A DNA stretch of 64,000 bases from JBDRED01 sp043820025 [NCBI: Elusimicrobiota bacterium] (GTDB taxonomy: Bacteria > RUG730 > JBDRED01): positions 17,397 through 81,396 of the forward strand of contig JBDRED010000021.1 in NCBI GenBank assembly GCA_043820025.1. The letters run 5' to 3'. The position numbers and the translations under genes are program-made. This document shows, piece after piece, positions 34,464-43,132 of the stretch (position 1 is its first letter; each line of letters starts with the position of its first letter). Below the pieces are notes generated by a model. It was not told where the DNA came from, searched no databases, and was given only the letters and a program-made list of their open reading frames with translations.

Positions 34464-34570
34464 ACTAATCTCCTTATCTCAGAGAAATTAAGCGCCGGTA
34501 ATTATGTCTATGTATTATTAACAAGTATTACATAATAATGTGAGATATATCAAGCAAAAATTTATTTTTT

Positions 34571-35242
34571 TTACATTTTTTTATTTTCCATGAAACTATA
34601 GTATGAACCGGCGCCAACTATAATATGGTCAATTAAAGAAATGTCTACGGTTTTAAGCGCCTGCTTAACAGCCTCAGTCGCTTTCATATCATCTGCTGAA
34701 GGTTCGGTGAGTCCGCTCGGATGGTTATGCGCTATTATCACGCTAACAGCATGGTTTAACAAGGCTCTTTCAACAATATTTCTCGGATATATAACCGACT
34801 CATTAACGGTTCCTGTCTGAAGCTGTTCAGATGCGATTACATGATTTTTACTATCCAGGAACAAAACAAAAAACTCCTCGTTTTTTTTGCCTTTCATTAT
34901 AATCTTAAGGTAATCATAAACATTATTTGGAGATGATAAAATATCAACATCTATTATTCTTTTCTCGAGAAACTTCTCAGCAATGTCTTTGAATAGTTTA
35001 AGTAATATTGCGCTGTGTTCAGCTATTCCCGTGACCTTCTGAAGTTCTTTAATATCCGCTGTTAAAACTGAATCAAATGTTTTAAATTTAGAAAGTAATC
35101 TCTTGGCAATTGGTTTTGTATCTTTCTGCGGGATAGCGTAAGTGAGCAGAAGTTCAAGCACCTCATAGTCATGCCATCCGGCAATGCCTTTTTTTAAATA
35201 TTTTTCCTTAATACGCTTTCTATGGCCTATATTTTTATTCAT
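34571..35242 (-). CDS. radC: RadC family JAB/MPN domain protein
   Basis: 223 residues. Helix-hairpin-helix region at the start (LLTYAIPQKDTKPIAKRLLSKF, ELQKVTGIAEHSAILLKL) and the JAMM metalloprotease-like motif VIIAHNHPSGLTEPSADD, followed by a family tail (LIDHIIVG). The Zn ligands H-x-H and D are in place. Enzymatic role unknown despite the name; RadC is not a proven repair factor. It starts 18 bases after the stop of the long fibre gene. Confidence 0.92.
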   Translation of the reverse strand: MNKNIGHRKRIKEKYLKKGIAGWHDYEVLELLLTYAIPQKDTKPIAKRLLSKFKTFDSVLTADIKELQKVTGIAEHSAILLKLFKDIAEKFLEKRIIDVDILSSPNNVYDYLKIIMKGKKNEEFFVLFLDSKNHVIASEQLQTGTVNESVIYPRNIVERALLNHAVSVIIAHNHPSGLTEPSADDMKATEAVKQALKTVDISLIDHIIVGAGSYYSFMENKKM

Positions 35243-35259
35243 GTTATATTATATATTTA

Positions 35260-38103
35260 TTAGCTCTCAACTGCAAGCCCGTGAGCTCTAAGCGCATCCA
35301 GTATTTGATTAATTTTTCTACCTAATTCATTAAGCGCTGCATTCGTATTATCCACACGAGCTCCTGATAAACTTTGCTCGCCAACACTATAGCCGGTATT
35401 TGCATCCGTTATCACAGGATGCGTGCTTCCAATTACTTGATATCCATTTATCCCAATATTACCGGCCACATCCAGTAAAAGAGTTGGAGTACTATCGCCA
35501 ATGCCTACATTACCTGCCGAACTAATATAAAGAGCATTCGTCTTGCCGGAACTTGATAATCTCAAATCGCTTGCGCCCTGGAGCTCATCCAAGTTAAATA
35601 TACTGCCTTCTGTTCCGTAAAATTTCATATCGCCGTTAACTTCTAATTTTTTGGTTGGATTAGTAATTCCTATACCCACATTACCTGTACCTGCCACATT
35701 GAGAGATGTTTGACTGCCATACATACCAAGGCTTAAATAATTTGAAGCTGACCCTGCGCCTACATGGGTATAGCTTAGTTGAGCAGTATTGTTTGTTGAG
35801 TCAGCGTTACCCAAATTTATTCTTAACGCATGGCCTGCGCTCATAACCGGATCATATATTTTAGATATAACCGTTGTTACTGAATAATCTTTTTCTAAAT
35901 CCAACAAAGCGCCGGGCGCTGTTGTCCCTATTCCTACATTGCCTGTTCCCTTAATTGTAAACAATTCATTCCCTGCAGGCGCGTCTAAAAACGAAAATCT
36001 TCCGCTATTATTTCCAACATGAAGCCTAAATTGATTGGATTGTATTCCCATGCCATAAAATATACTCCCCCCGTCATATAATGCTAATTTGGTATTTCCA
36101 AAACTGTTATTTAAAGATACTAACGCCAGCGGATTTGTTGTGCCTATACCTATGTTTCCTCCCACCCTCTTTATTACAAATGTATCGTTTTGCCAGCCGC
36201 TGTCATTTCTTGTTATATAAAAATCACCTGATAAATTTTTTCCAAACGCTACCTTATCAACGCCTGCTTCTTGAAAGGTGAATGTAGTATATCCTGCCGC
36301 TCCTGTATCATTAAAAACAATATCCGGTTCATCATTACTTAATGATAAAGGAGCAGTAGGATTCGTTGTGCCAATACCTACATAACCGGAGCCTGTTATT
36401 AAAACATTATTTGCCGCATTATTAATATATAACGGCGACTTTGTATTTATAGTCGAAATATATATATCAGAAAAATCTCCTATAGGCGCGTATACTGTCG
36501 TGCTTGACGCAATATCTCCTAACACATACAATTTCTCTGAAGGATCGTTTGTTCCCACTCCAATATTCCCGCCTGCTTTAATTACAAGTTTTGGGGTACC
36601 TTGATACCAATCTGAAAAATATAAATCAGCTGAAGAACCTGTAACTGTTGATGATGATGGTTGTATATATAATGCTCCGCCAGCTCCAACCATTCTTAAT
36701 AATGATGTTCCACTTCCAATAATAGTATCTCCTGCCACTTGTAATTTTCCAATCGGAGCAACTGTGCCTATGCCCACATTGCCGTCTGATTTTATCGTCA
36801 TTTTTGTTGAGCCGTTTGTCCCGAAATATATACTATCAGTCCCTGTTGCATTTAGATGTACATAATTATCTAAAATAGTACTATTTGTGTTTAGGATTAT
36901 ATGTTTATCCGGGGTAGTTAATTGAAGCGCTGATAGGCCGGTTACCGAATAACTTGAATATCCTATTGTAGCTCTGTCTTGAAAAGCAAGATAAGCTGAT
37001 TCTCCATCAACACTTCCTGTTCTTATTCTTATATAGCCGCCATTACTCACTATAGCATCTAATTTCGCCAATGGATTTGTTGTGCCTATACCCACATTAC
37101 CGCCGTCTTTAATAAATATTCCATTATTCCCATCATCATACAATTTTAATCCGTCTGCTCCTCTTGCATAAACGCCTGATGATTTCATTATACCTACTAC
37201 TTCAAATTTTTGCGCCGGAGCTATTGTTCCTATTCCTACATTCGCTATCGAGCCTGAAACTCTATCAATAAATAATGTGCCATCTGTTGCGGGATCTGTT
37301 GTAGTGCCGGATATTCCAAGACTCAATCCATAAACCCCCATTCCAATAAAACCTGATTCTGATCCGGTTCTGGTAAACACTATTTTTGGAATATCGCTTG
37401 CTCCATTTGATGTTACTATTGATAAGGATTGCGTATCGGTTGCTGCTGAATGACCTATTTGCAATTTTGAACCCGGATTATTTGTGCCTATTCCGACAAA
37501 TCCGCCATCTTCAATAAATATTCCGTTATTCCCATCATCTACTAAATATAATCCGGATGCGTCTACAGCTGAAACAGTGCTTGTTCTTATTTCATTTGCC
37601 TTTATTTCTCCTACCACTTCAATCTCTTCTGCAGGCTGGGTTGTGCCTATTCCCATTCGCCCTGTCCCCACAAAATGGGCAATGCTTTTTCCATATAAAC
37701 CTATTGTGTAATAATTGCTTGTAGAATTATCACCTACATATGAAAATGTATTTTCTACTGCATTATAGTTTGTTTCTTCTTTTCCAAATTGGAATCTTAC
37801 AGCATCGGTAACACTCATAACTGAATCAAACATTTTCAAGAGCTTACCACCGTCTATAACATTTTTATATATATACAAAGGCGATGAAGGGATTGACGTC
37901 CCCACACCTAGGTATCCTGCAAAATATGCGTCACCATTTGAGCTTATTGTTGATACAACAACCTCGCTCGAATCCTGTATACTTATACCGCTTGATCCGT
38001 CATTTGTTTCCAGCTTGATTGTTACGTCTGCAGCTGCATATAGGCATGTTAGAAGAGTCCCGCTGATAAATATATATACAAAAGTATTTCTTAAAATTTG
38101 CAT
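35260..38103 (-). CDS. Large secreted repeat protein, tail-fibre-like (GNVGIGTTNP repeats)
   Basis: 947 residues. Signal peptide-like start, then 12 copies of the unit [G]-N-V-G-[IV]-G-T-x-x-P followed by K-L-x-V, spaced unevenly through the protein and separated by S/T/G/N-rich beta strands. The C-terminal part (SLSGARVDNTNAALNELGRK) leads to a predicted short coiled coil (INQILDALRAHGLAVES). This is the style of phage tail fibres and bacterial surface adhesins that form trimeric beta-helices. No S74 chaperone domain is seen. Start ATG at 38103 with AGGAGGAG. Not near other phage genes. Confidence 0.75.
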   Translation of the reverse strand: MQILRNTFVYIFISGTLLTCLYAAADVTIKLETNDGSSGISIQDSSEVVVSTISSNGDAYFAGYLGVGTSIPSSPLYIYKNVIDGGKLLKMFDSVMSVTDAVRFQFGKEETNYNAVENTFSYVGDNSTSNYYTIGLYGKSIAHFVGTGRMGIGTTQPAEEIEVVGEIKANEIRTSTVSAVDASGLYLVDDGNNGIFIEDGGFVGIGTNNPGSKLQIGHSAATDTQSLSIVTSNGASDIPKIVFTRTGSESGFIGMGVYGLSLGISGTTTDPATDGTLFIDRVSGSIANVGIGTIAPAQKFEVVGIMKSSGVYARGADGLKLYDDGNNGIFIKDGGNVGIGTTNPLAKLDAIVSNGGYIRIRTGSVDGESAYLAFQDRATIGYSSYSVTGLSALQLTTPDKHIILNTNSTILDNYVHLNATGTDSIYFGTNGSTKMTIKSDGNVGIGTVAPIGKLQVAGDTIIGSGTSLLRMVGAGGALYIQPSSSTVTGSSADLYFSDWYQGTPKLVIKAGGNIGVGTNDPSEKLYVLGDIASSTTVYAPIGDFSDIYISTINTKSPLYINNAANNVLITGSGYVGIGTTNPTAPLSLSNDEPDIVFNDTGAAGYTTFTFQEAGVDKVAFGKNLSGDFYITRNDSGWQNDTFVIKRVGGNIGIGTTNPLALVSLNNSFGNTKLALYDGGSIFYGMGIQSNQFRLHVGNNSGRFSFLDAPAGNELFTIKGTGNVGIGTTAPGALLDLEKDYSVTTVISKIYDPVMSAGHALRINLGNADSTNNTAQLSYTHVGAGSASNYLSLGMYGSQTSLNVAGTGNVGIGITNPTKKLEVNGDMKFYGTEGSIFNLDELQGASDLRLSSSGKTNALYISSAGNVGIGDSTPTLLLDVAGNIGINGYQVIGSTHPVITDANTGYSVGEQSLSGARVDNTNAALNELGRKINQILDALRAHGLAVES

Positions 38104-38240
38104 ATATCACTCCTCCTATGTTCTATTATAATTAAATCATTAATCTGTAAATAAACAAGCGAAGTTTTTGTAAAAAATGTGAATTTTTTGCGAAAGCTGA
38201 AATTAGGGAAGAGAAAAGAAACTATGATAATAATAAATAA

Positions 38241-38276
38241 AAATACCCCGCAGTATGATTTTATTGCGGGGTATTT
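38241..38276. terminator. Terminator hairpin between the fibre gene and the FMN-protein gene
   Basis: Arms AAATACCCCGCA (38241-38252) and TGCGGGGTATTT (38265-38276) are exact reverse complements, flanked by A-rich and T-rich sequence on both strands. It lies 20 bases beyond the stop of the FMN-binding glutamate-synthase-like gene and can end its minus-strand transcript. Confidence 0.75.
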
Positions 38277-38295
38277 TATTTTTCTATTACTATGC

Positions 38296-39909
38296 CTACG
38301 CCTTTACAGTAACCTTTTCTCCATCGAGAATAGCCTCTGCTTCTTCTCTATAAGCATTCATCACATATGGAATACCTGAAACAACGCTCGCTTCTTCTGT
38401 TAAAGCCATAAGGTCAGCTCTTGATATTGAAGAAATATTAAAGTTTCTGCTTCCGGCCATAAGCTGCTGCAATCCTACTCTGATTTTTTCTGAGAAACTA
38501 TAAATACCAATAGCTCCTAACGGTATCTTCTTTATCTCATCACTGCCGTATTTATCACGCAGCTCCTCGTAAGAGACAAATATCTCTTCCGGAGTTGTTC
38601 CAAATTCAGACACAGTTTTTGGAAGATCATTTGATTTTATCCATGCTTCAATATTTTTGCCTACCATACCCGGAATCATAAGAGCCCTGCCCATACAAAC
38701 AGCTTTTGTGTATGGAGCGCCCATTGCTAAAACCTTAAATATATGATCTTCGCTCGAGAATCCGCCTGCTATTGCAATATCGGGAATTCTCATTCCTTTC
38801 TTTGCTAATTTATCGCAAAATTCCTGAGTTAACGACTGAAGATAAAATGTAGGTATACCCCACTCTTCCATCATCCGCCATGGGCTCATACCTGTTCCGC
38901 CCGGCGCTCCGTCAATTGTCAAAAGATCAATCTTTGCTAATGAGCTGTATCTTATTGCCATAGCCAATTCTTTCATTGAATACGCGCCTGTTTTTAATGT
39001 AATTCTCTCATATCCTAAATCTCTCAGCCTTTTAACCTCTGCCAAGAATGATTCTTCTGTTACAAAACCAAGCCTTGAATGCCTTTCAAATTCCTTTATT
39101 GCTCCTGTTTTATATGCTTCTTGGTTTGCGTGTACAGACGGGTCAGGAGTAACAATATAGCCTCTCTTTTGAAGTTCAATCGCCCTGTCTAAACTCTTAA
39201 CCTTTATTTCTCCGCCAATACATTTCGCTCCCTGTCCCCACTTAAGCTCAATTGTCTTTAAATCATGTTTCTTTCTTAAATATTCAGCAACGCCTAATCT
39301 TGTATCTTCAACATTCATCTGTACCAATATTTCGCCATAACCGTCATGGAGTCTTTTATATGTTTCAATTCTTCTGTCCATTTCAGGGGCTTTAACTACC
39401 TTTTTATTAGCATCAAGAACTAACTCCGGATCTATGCCGCAAACATTTTCTCCACAAACAAGAGTTACACCTGAGATAGCCGCGCCTACAGCAAAATGCT
39501 CCCAGTTTTTCCTGGCGATTTCAGTTGAACCAAGCGCGCCTGTAAAAATAGGCACCTTCATCTTTACCTTTTTGCTCCAGCCGTATGAAGTTGTTGTATC
39601 AACATCCGGGAATTTACATGTATCCGGATTTCCCACAACTCCGGCCGGCAGGCCTTTTGCTCCCTGGGCATAACCCTGGATATTTAGATGCGAATAATCC
39701 AGCGGATAATTTTTATCTCCGCCTGCGGTAACATCGCCGAATGGGCCCGGATAAATAACTTCTCTGCCTCTAAATGTTGCTTTAAAAACCTCGCAATTGC
39801 CTTTGCATCCATCAATACATCTTGAACAAAGCCCTGAACCGGGAACAACACTTTTTGAACGGTTAAACGTCCTGGTTGCGTCATTAGCATTAGGTGTCTG
39901 TAAATTCAT
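38296..39909 (-). CDS. FMN-binding glutamate synthase-like protein (GltB central domain family) with N-terminal Cys cluster
   Basis: 537 residues; ATG at 39909 has GGGGGAG. The core is the FMN barrel of the glutamate synthase large subunit: LLTIDGAPGGTGMSPWRMMEEW, IPDIAIAGGFSSEDHIFKVLAMG, IELKWGQGAKCIGGEI. It lacks the glutaminase domain and the C-terminal GXGXG region. Residues 28-39 have C-x2-C-x3-C-x3-C (GLCSRCIDGCKGNC), a possible Fe-S site. It sits upstream of rather than inside the nfn gene pair. In archaea and anaerobes such stand-alone proteins work with GltD-like subunits. The real reaction is unknown. Confidence 0.85.
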   Translation of the reverse strand: MNLQTPNANDATRTFNRSKSVVPGSGLCSRCIDGCKGNCEVFKATFRGREVIYPGPFGDVTAGGDKNYPLDYSHLNIQGYAQGAKGLPAGVVGNPDTCKFPDVDTTTSYGWSKKVKMKVPIFTGALGSTEIARKNWEHFAVGAAISGVTLVCGENVCGIDPELVLDANKKVVKAPEMDRRIETYKRLHDGYGEILVQMNVEDTRLGVAEYLRKKHDLKTIELKWGQGAKCIGGEIKVKSLDRAIELQKRGYIVTPDPSVHANQEAYKTGAIKEFERHSRLGFVTEESFLAEVKRLRDLGYERITLKTGAYSMKELAMAIRYSSLAKIDLLTIDGAPGGTGMSPWRMMEEWGIPTFYLQSLTQEFCDKLAKKGMRIPDIAIAGGFSSEDHIFKVLAMGAPYTKAVCMGRALMIPGMVGKNIEAWIKSNDLPKTVSEFGTTPEEIFVSYEELRDKYGSDEIKKIPLGAIGIYSFSEKIRVGLQQLMAGSRNFNISSISRADLMALTEEASVVSGIPYVMNAYREEAEAILDGEKVTVKA

Positions 39910-40064
39910 GTAAAACTCCCCCTTAATATGAATATATGCCAAAATAACGACAATAAATTCTTCTTTGAATTCAATATGACATCTTTGTCATAAGAAAAGC
40001 CGTTAATAGGTTAGATTTTTCAGATTATACATATTTTATAACGTTTGGGAAGTTTTTTTTACGA

Positions 40065-40098
40065 TTTTGCATATTTCAAACTATATTAATATGCAAAA
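40065..40098. repeat. AT-rich 11-bp inverted repeat before the FMN-protein gene
   Basis: TTTTGCATATT (40065-40075) and AATATGCAAAA (40088-40098), exact, 12-base spacer. It lies in the 248-base gap between nfnB and the FMN protein; it is not followed by a T-run. It could be an operator or a transcript hairpin. Confidence 0.35.
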
Positions 40099-40157
40099 CA
40101 CGTTTATTTCAACCCTTTTGAAGAGTTTTAAGATAATTTATAAATCTTTTTATTTTT

Positions 40158-41570
40158 TTATGAAATGTATTTTAGGATTGATTCTGCCGCTGTTTTACCC
40201 ATACCCATTGCTTCTATTACAGTTCCTTCTCCTCCAACAATATCACCGCCTGCATATACGCCGGAAATAGAAGTCTCCATAGTTTCCCTATTAACAATAA
40301 GGTCTCCCTTTGCGTCAATCTTTAAATCCTGCGTTTCTCTGGTTAAAATTTTATTTGCTTTTAGGCCAATAGCAATGATTGCAACATCGCAGTCCAGATC
40401 AAATTCACTGTTCTTAATAGGCACAGGCCTTGGCCTGCCTGATTTATCTAAATCTCCAAGCGCGCATTTTAATGAACGCATCTTTTTTACATAATTATTT
40501 TCATCGCCGATAAAAGATATGGGCTGTACTAACACCTTAAAAATAATTCCTTCTTCCTTTGCATGGCTAAGCTCAAGCCTTCTGGCAGGCATTTCTTCTT
40601 CTGTGCGCCGGTAAACTATCGTAACATTTGGTTTTAAACCATTTAATTTTTGAAGCCTTAAAGCAACTCTCGCTGAGTCCATGGCAGTATTGCCGCCGCC
40701 GATAACCAGCATGCTTTTTCCAATGTTGATTGGCGTATGGTATTCGGGAAATTTATACGCTGACATTAGATTCACCCTTGTTAAGAATTCATTAGCAGAA
40801 TAAACATTACATAGATTTTCACCCGGTATTTTCATAAACGCCGGAGTGCCTGCGCCAAGCCCTAAAAACACAGCGCTAAATCCTTTTTTAAAAAGTTCTC
40901 TTAATCCGCCGGTTCTTCCAATAATATAGTTTTGCACTATCTCAACGCCTAATTTTTTTAAATAATTTATTTCAAAATCCAAAATTTCCCCGGGAAGCCT
41001 AAAAGGAGGAATACCATAACGAAGAACACCGCCCGGAGTATGCAGACTTTCAAAAATAACAACCTTAACGCCTTTTCGCGCCAGTTCGCCTGCAACGCAC
41101 AATCCTGCAGGGCCGCTGCCAACCACCGCAACCTTTTTGCCATTTGTCTTAGATAGTTTAATATCTATATCCGACTCGTGTTCTTTGCCATAATCGCCGG
41201 CAAACCGCTCGAGAAAATGAATATTAATCGCGTTATCTGACGCGAATCTCTCGCCTTTCTTAGTCAAAACACACGCTTTTCTGCACTGAAACTCAGCCGG
41301 GCAAACCCTGCCGCAGACAGATGGAAAATTGTTTTTTTCTTTTATAGTTTTATAGGCGTCTAGAAATTTGCGGTTTTTTATCTCTTCAATAAATTGTTTA
41401 ATATTAATCCCTACAGGACAGCCTTCAATACATACGGGATTTTTACACTGAAGGCATCTTCCGGCCTCCATAACAGCCTGTTCTTCATTATAACCAAGAA
41501 TCACCTCGTCAAAAGTATCCATCCTTTTTTCAAGAGGCATTTCATTGATTGAAACCTGTTTTGTTTTCAT
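40158..41570 (-). CDS. NfnB-type NADPH:ferredoxin oxidoreductase subunit (GltD-like)
   Basis: 470 residues. N-terminal double [4Fe-4S] part (AGRCLQCKNPVCIEGCPVGI, SVCGRVCPAEFQCRKACV), FAD site GSGPAGLCVAGELARKG, NAD(P) site VIGGGNTAMDSARVALRL, and the tail SGVYAGGDIVGGEGTVIEAM. This is the large subunit of the electron-bifurcating NADH-dependent ferredoxin:NADP+ oxidoreductase (Nfn) or a GltD subunit. The preceding FNR-like gene overlaps by four bases, which favours Nfn. No enzymatic assignment is certain. Confidence 0.87.
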   Translation of the reverse strand: MKTKQVSINEMPLEKRMDTFDEVILGYNEEQAVMEAGRCLQCKNPVCIEGCPVGINIKQFIEEIKNRKFLDAYKTIKEKNNFPSVCGRVCPAEFQCRKACVLTKKGERFASDNAINIHFLERFAGDYGKEHESDIDIKLSKTNGKKVAVVGSGPAGLCVAGELARKGVKVVIFESLHTPGGVLRYGIPPFRLPGEILDFEINYLKKLGVEIVQNYIIGRTGGLRELFKKGFSAVFLGLGAGTPAFMKIPGENLCNVYSANEFLTRVNLMSAYKFPEYHTPINIGKSMLVIGGGNTAMDSARVALRLQKLNGLKPNVTIVYRRTEEEMPARRLELSHAKEEGIIFKVLVQPISFIGDENNYVKKMRSLKCALGDLDKSGRPRPVPIKNSEFDLDCDVAIIAIGLKANKILTRETQDLKIDAKGDLIVNRETMETSISGVYAGGDIVGGEGTVIEAMGMGKTAAESILKYIS

Positions 41571-42397
41571 TTTTTATAAAGTTTGCAAATATGTTCTTCT
41601 TTAGGCTTATAAACGCCGGTTCTGCTCATTAGTTCCTTCCAATCCACTAAATGAGCGTCAAACTCAGGCCCGTCGACACATGCAAACCTTACCTCCCCTC
41701 CAATAGTTACTCTGCAGCAGCCGCACATTCCTGTGCCATCCAAGATTAATGAATTTAAACAAGCAACGGTTTTTATTCCTTTTTCCTTTGTTATTTCCGC
41801 AGCCTTTTGCATCATTAAAATCGGGCCGACTGTATACACTAAGTCATATCTATTACTATTTATTTTTTCTTTCATAATATTGGTAGTAAATCCTTTTTCT
41901 CCATAGGATCCATCGTCAGTAACAATATAAATTTCATCAGATACATTCCGTAATTCATCTTCTAATATAATTAATGACTTTGTTTTAGAACCAATAACAA
42001 TACAAACATGATTTCCTTCTTCTTTCATCTTAGAGGCAATAGGCAGAATTTCAGCAATACCCACTCCGCCTGCCACAAGCATTACTCTGCCGTAGTTTTT
42101 AATCTTTGACGCATGTCCAAGAGGCCCGACAAGCGCGAACAGCCTGCCGCCTTCATCTAATCTGCCCAAAAGCTTTGTGGAATAGCCTATCTCTTGAAAA
42201 ATAATTGTGACTAATTCACTCTCAGCTTTAACAACTGTAAATGGCAGCCTCTCTCCTTTCTCATTTACCATAAGCACAATAAACTGGCCCGGCTTAACAG
42301 TATCCGCTATTTCAGGCGAAAATATCCGCATTTTGACAATACGAACATCTCCTAAAGACGCAATAATATTTTTATTAACTATTGTATTTTTTTCCAC
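41567..42397 (-). CDS. NfnA-type ferredoxin-NADP+ reductase subunit alpha
   Basis: 276 residues. FAD/NAD(P)-binding ferredoxin reductase fold: PGQFIVLMVNEKGERLPFTV, GRVMLVAGGVGIAEILPIAS, and a C-terminal [2Fe-2S] site (DGTGMCGCCRVTIGG and FACVDGPEFDAH). Same family as the small subunit of Nfn and dihydroorotate dehydrogenase electron-transfer subunit. GTG at 42397 with AAAGGAAATATC is the likely start; the ORF extends upstream without a site. Overlaps nfnB by four bases (ATGA), controlled by the promoter and Rex-like site next to it. Confidence 0.87.
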   Translation of the reverse strand: MEKNTIVNKNIIASLGDVRIVKMRIFSPEIADTVKPGQFIVLMVNEKGERLPFTVVKAESELVTIIFQEIGYSTKLLGRLDEGGRLFALVGPLGHASKIKNYGRVMLVAGGVGIAEILPIASKMKEEGNHVCIVIGSKTKSLIILEDELRNVSDEIYIVTDDGSYGEKGFTTNIMKEKINSNRYDLVYTVGPILMMQKAAEITKEKGIKTVACLNSLILDGTGMCGCCRVTIGGEVRFACVDGPEFDAHLVDWKELMSRTGVYKPKEEHICKLYKK

Positions 42398-42430
42398 GAT
42401 ATTTCCTTTTATTATTAATATATTATTTAC

Positions 42431-42448
42431 CTGTGAAATTATACACAC
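42431..42448. promoter_or_regulatory. Rex-like operator over the nfnAB promoter
   Basis: CTGTGAA-ATTA-TACACAC, compared with the common Rex box TTGTGAA-N4-TTCACAA: 11 of 14 fixed positions match. It covers the -10 box of the nfnA promoter, so a bound repressor would block RNA polymerase. A rex gene lies at 49127-49765 in the same block. Confidence 0.55.
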
Positions 42449-42465
42449 ACAATATGAAATGTCAA
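42438..42465 (-). promoter_or_regulatory. nfnA promoter
   Basis: On the minus strand TTGACA (42460-42465) and TATAAT (42438-42443), both consensus, with 16 bases between. Transcription would begin near 42431 and the GTG start lies 34 bases on. No second gene competes on this strand. Confidence 0.75.
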
Positions 42466-42555
42466 TAATTATACATTTCGCTCAATCATTATAATACTGA
42501 TGCTGGTCAATTTTTACAATAACAAAAATAATAATTTAATAATTTTTAATAGTTC

Positions 42556-42583
42556 TTGACATCGAAATCATAATGGTTAAAAT
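42556..42583 (+). promoter_or_regulatory. hydCBA promoter
   Basis: TTGACA (42556-42561) and TAAAAT (42578-42583) 16 bases apart, 60-odd bases before the hydC start, on the plus strand. Downstream lies a dyad TTTGTTAA-N8-TTATCAAA (42604-42627), with half-sites matching at 7 of 8, which might be a second regulator site. Confidence 0.5.
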
Positions 42584-42645
42584 ATCAATAATATCTTACC
42601 ATCTTTGTTAATTCCGATTTTATCAAAATAAATGAGGAGTCCATT

Positions 42646-43122
42646 ATGTCCAATTTTAATCCGAAACTAAGCAAACATGAAAAAAACGGCAAATCAATGT
42701 TTGTCTGTGATCAAACCAGGACACAGCTTTTGCCAAGACTTCAAGAAATTCAAATCAAACAAGGATACATTTCAGACAGGGATATGCAGGAACTTGCTGA
42801 TGAGCTCGGACTTCATCCTGTGGAAGTTTACTCTATTGTAACCTTTTACTCATTTCTTTCAATAAAACCTAAAAGCCGCCACATTATTCGCGTCAGTAAC
42901 TGCATCTCCTGCAAGATGGCCGGAAGTGAAATCATTTTAAAGGAATTTGAAAATGAATTAGGCATTAAGACCGGCAAAACATCGCAAGATAATATCACAC
43001 TTGAATTGACAAGCTGTATTGGAATGTGCGACCAAGCGCCTGCTCTTATAGCCGATGATGTTGTGTATAGCAGTGTAACTCGAGAAACCGTAAAAAAAAT
43101 AGTGCAAAATTTAAGAAAATAA
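42646..43122 (+). CDS. hydC: [FeFe] hydrogenase subunit, NuoE/HydC-like [2Fe-2S] protein
   Basis: 158 residues in the thioredoxin-like ferredoxin family (NuoE). The fold is seen in LLPRLQEIQIKQGYISDRDM, LHPVEVYSIVTFYSFL, LELTSCIGMCDQAPALIADD. The usual first two ligands C-x4-C appear here as S84-N-C86-I-S-C89, so spacing is changed; the second pair C124-x3-C128 is normal. It passes electrons between the NADH site of HydB and the hydrogenase. GAGGAG site, 10 bases before hydB. Confidence 0.9.
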   Translation: MSNFNPKLSKHEKNGKSMFVCDQTRTQLLPRLQEIQIKQGYISDRDMQELADELGLHPVEVYSIVTFYSFLSIKPKSRHIIRVSNCISCKMAGSEIILKEFENELGIKTGKTSQDNITLELTSCIGMCDQAPALIADDVVYSSVTRETVKKIVQNLRK

Positions 43123-43132
43123 GGAGAACTAA

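Noticed and set aside
40065-40098. AT-rich inverted repeat as a terminator for nfnB
   Set aside because: The stem is AT-rich and not followed by a T-run on the minus strand; left as a plain inverted repeat.
42604-42627. TTTGTTAA-N8-TTATCAAA as a Rex operator for hydCBA
   Set aside because: Half-sites are close, but the spacing is longer than the usual Rex box. Kept only as a note with the promoter.
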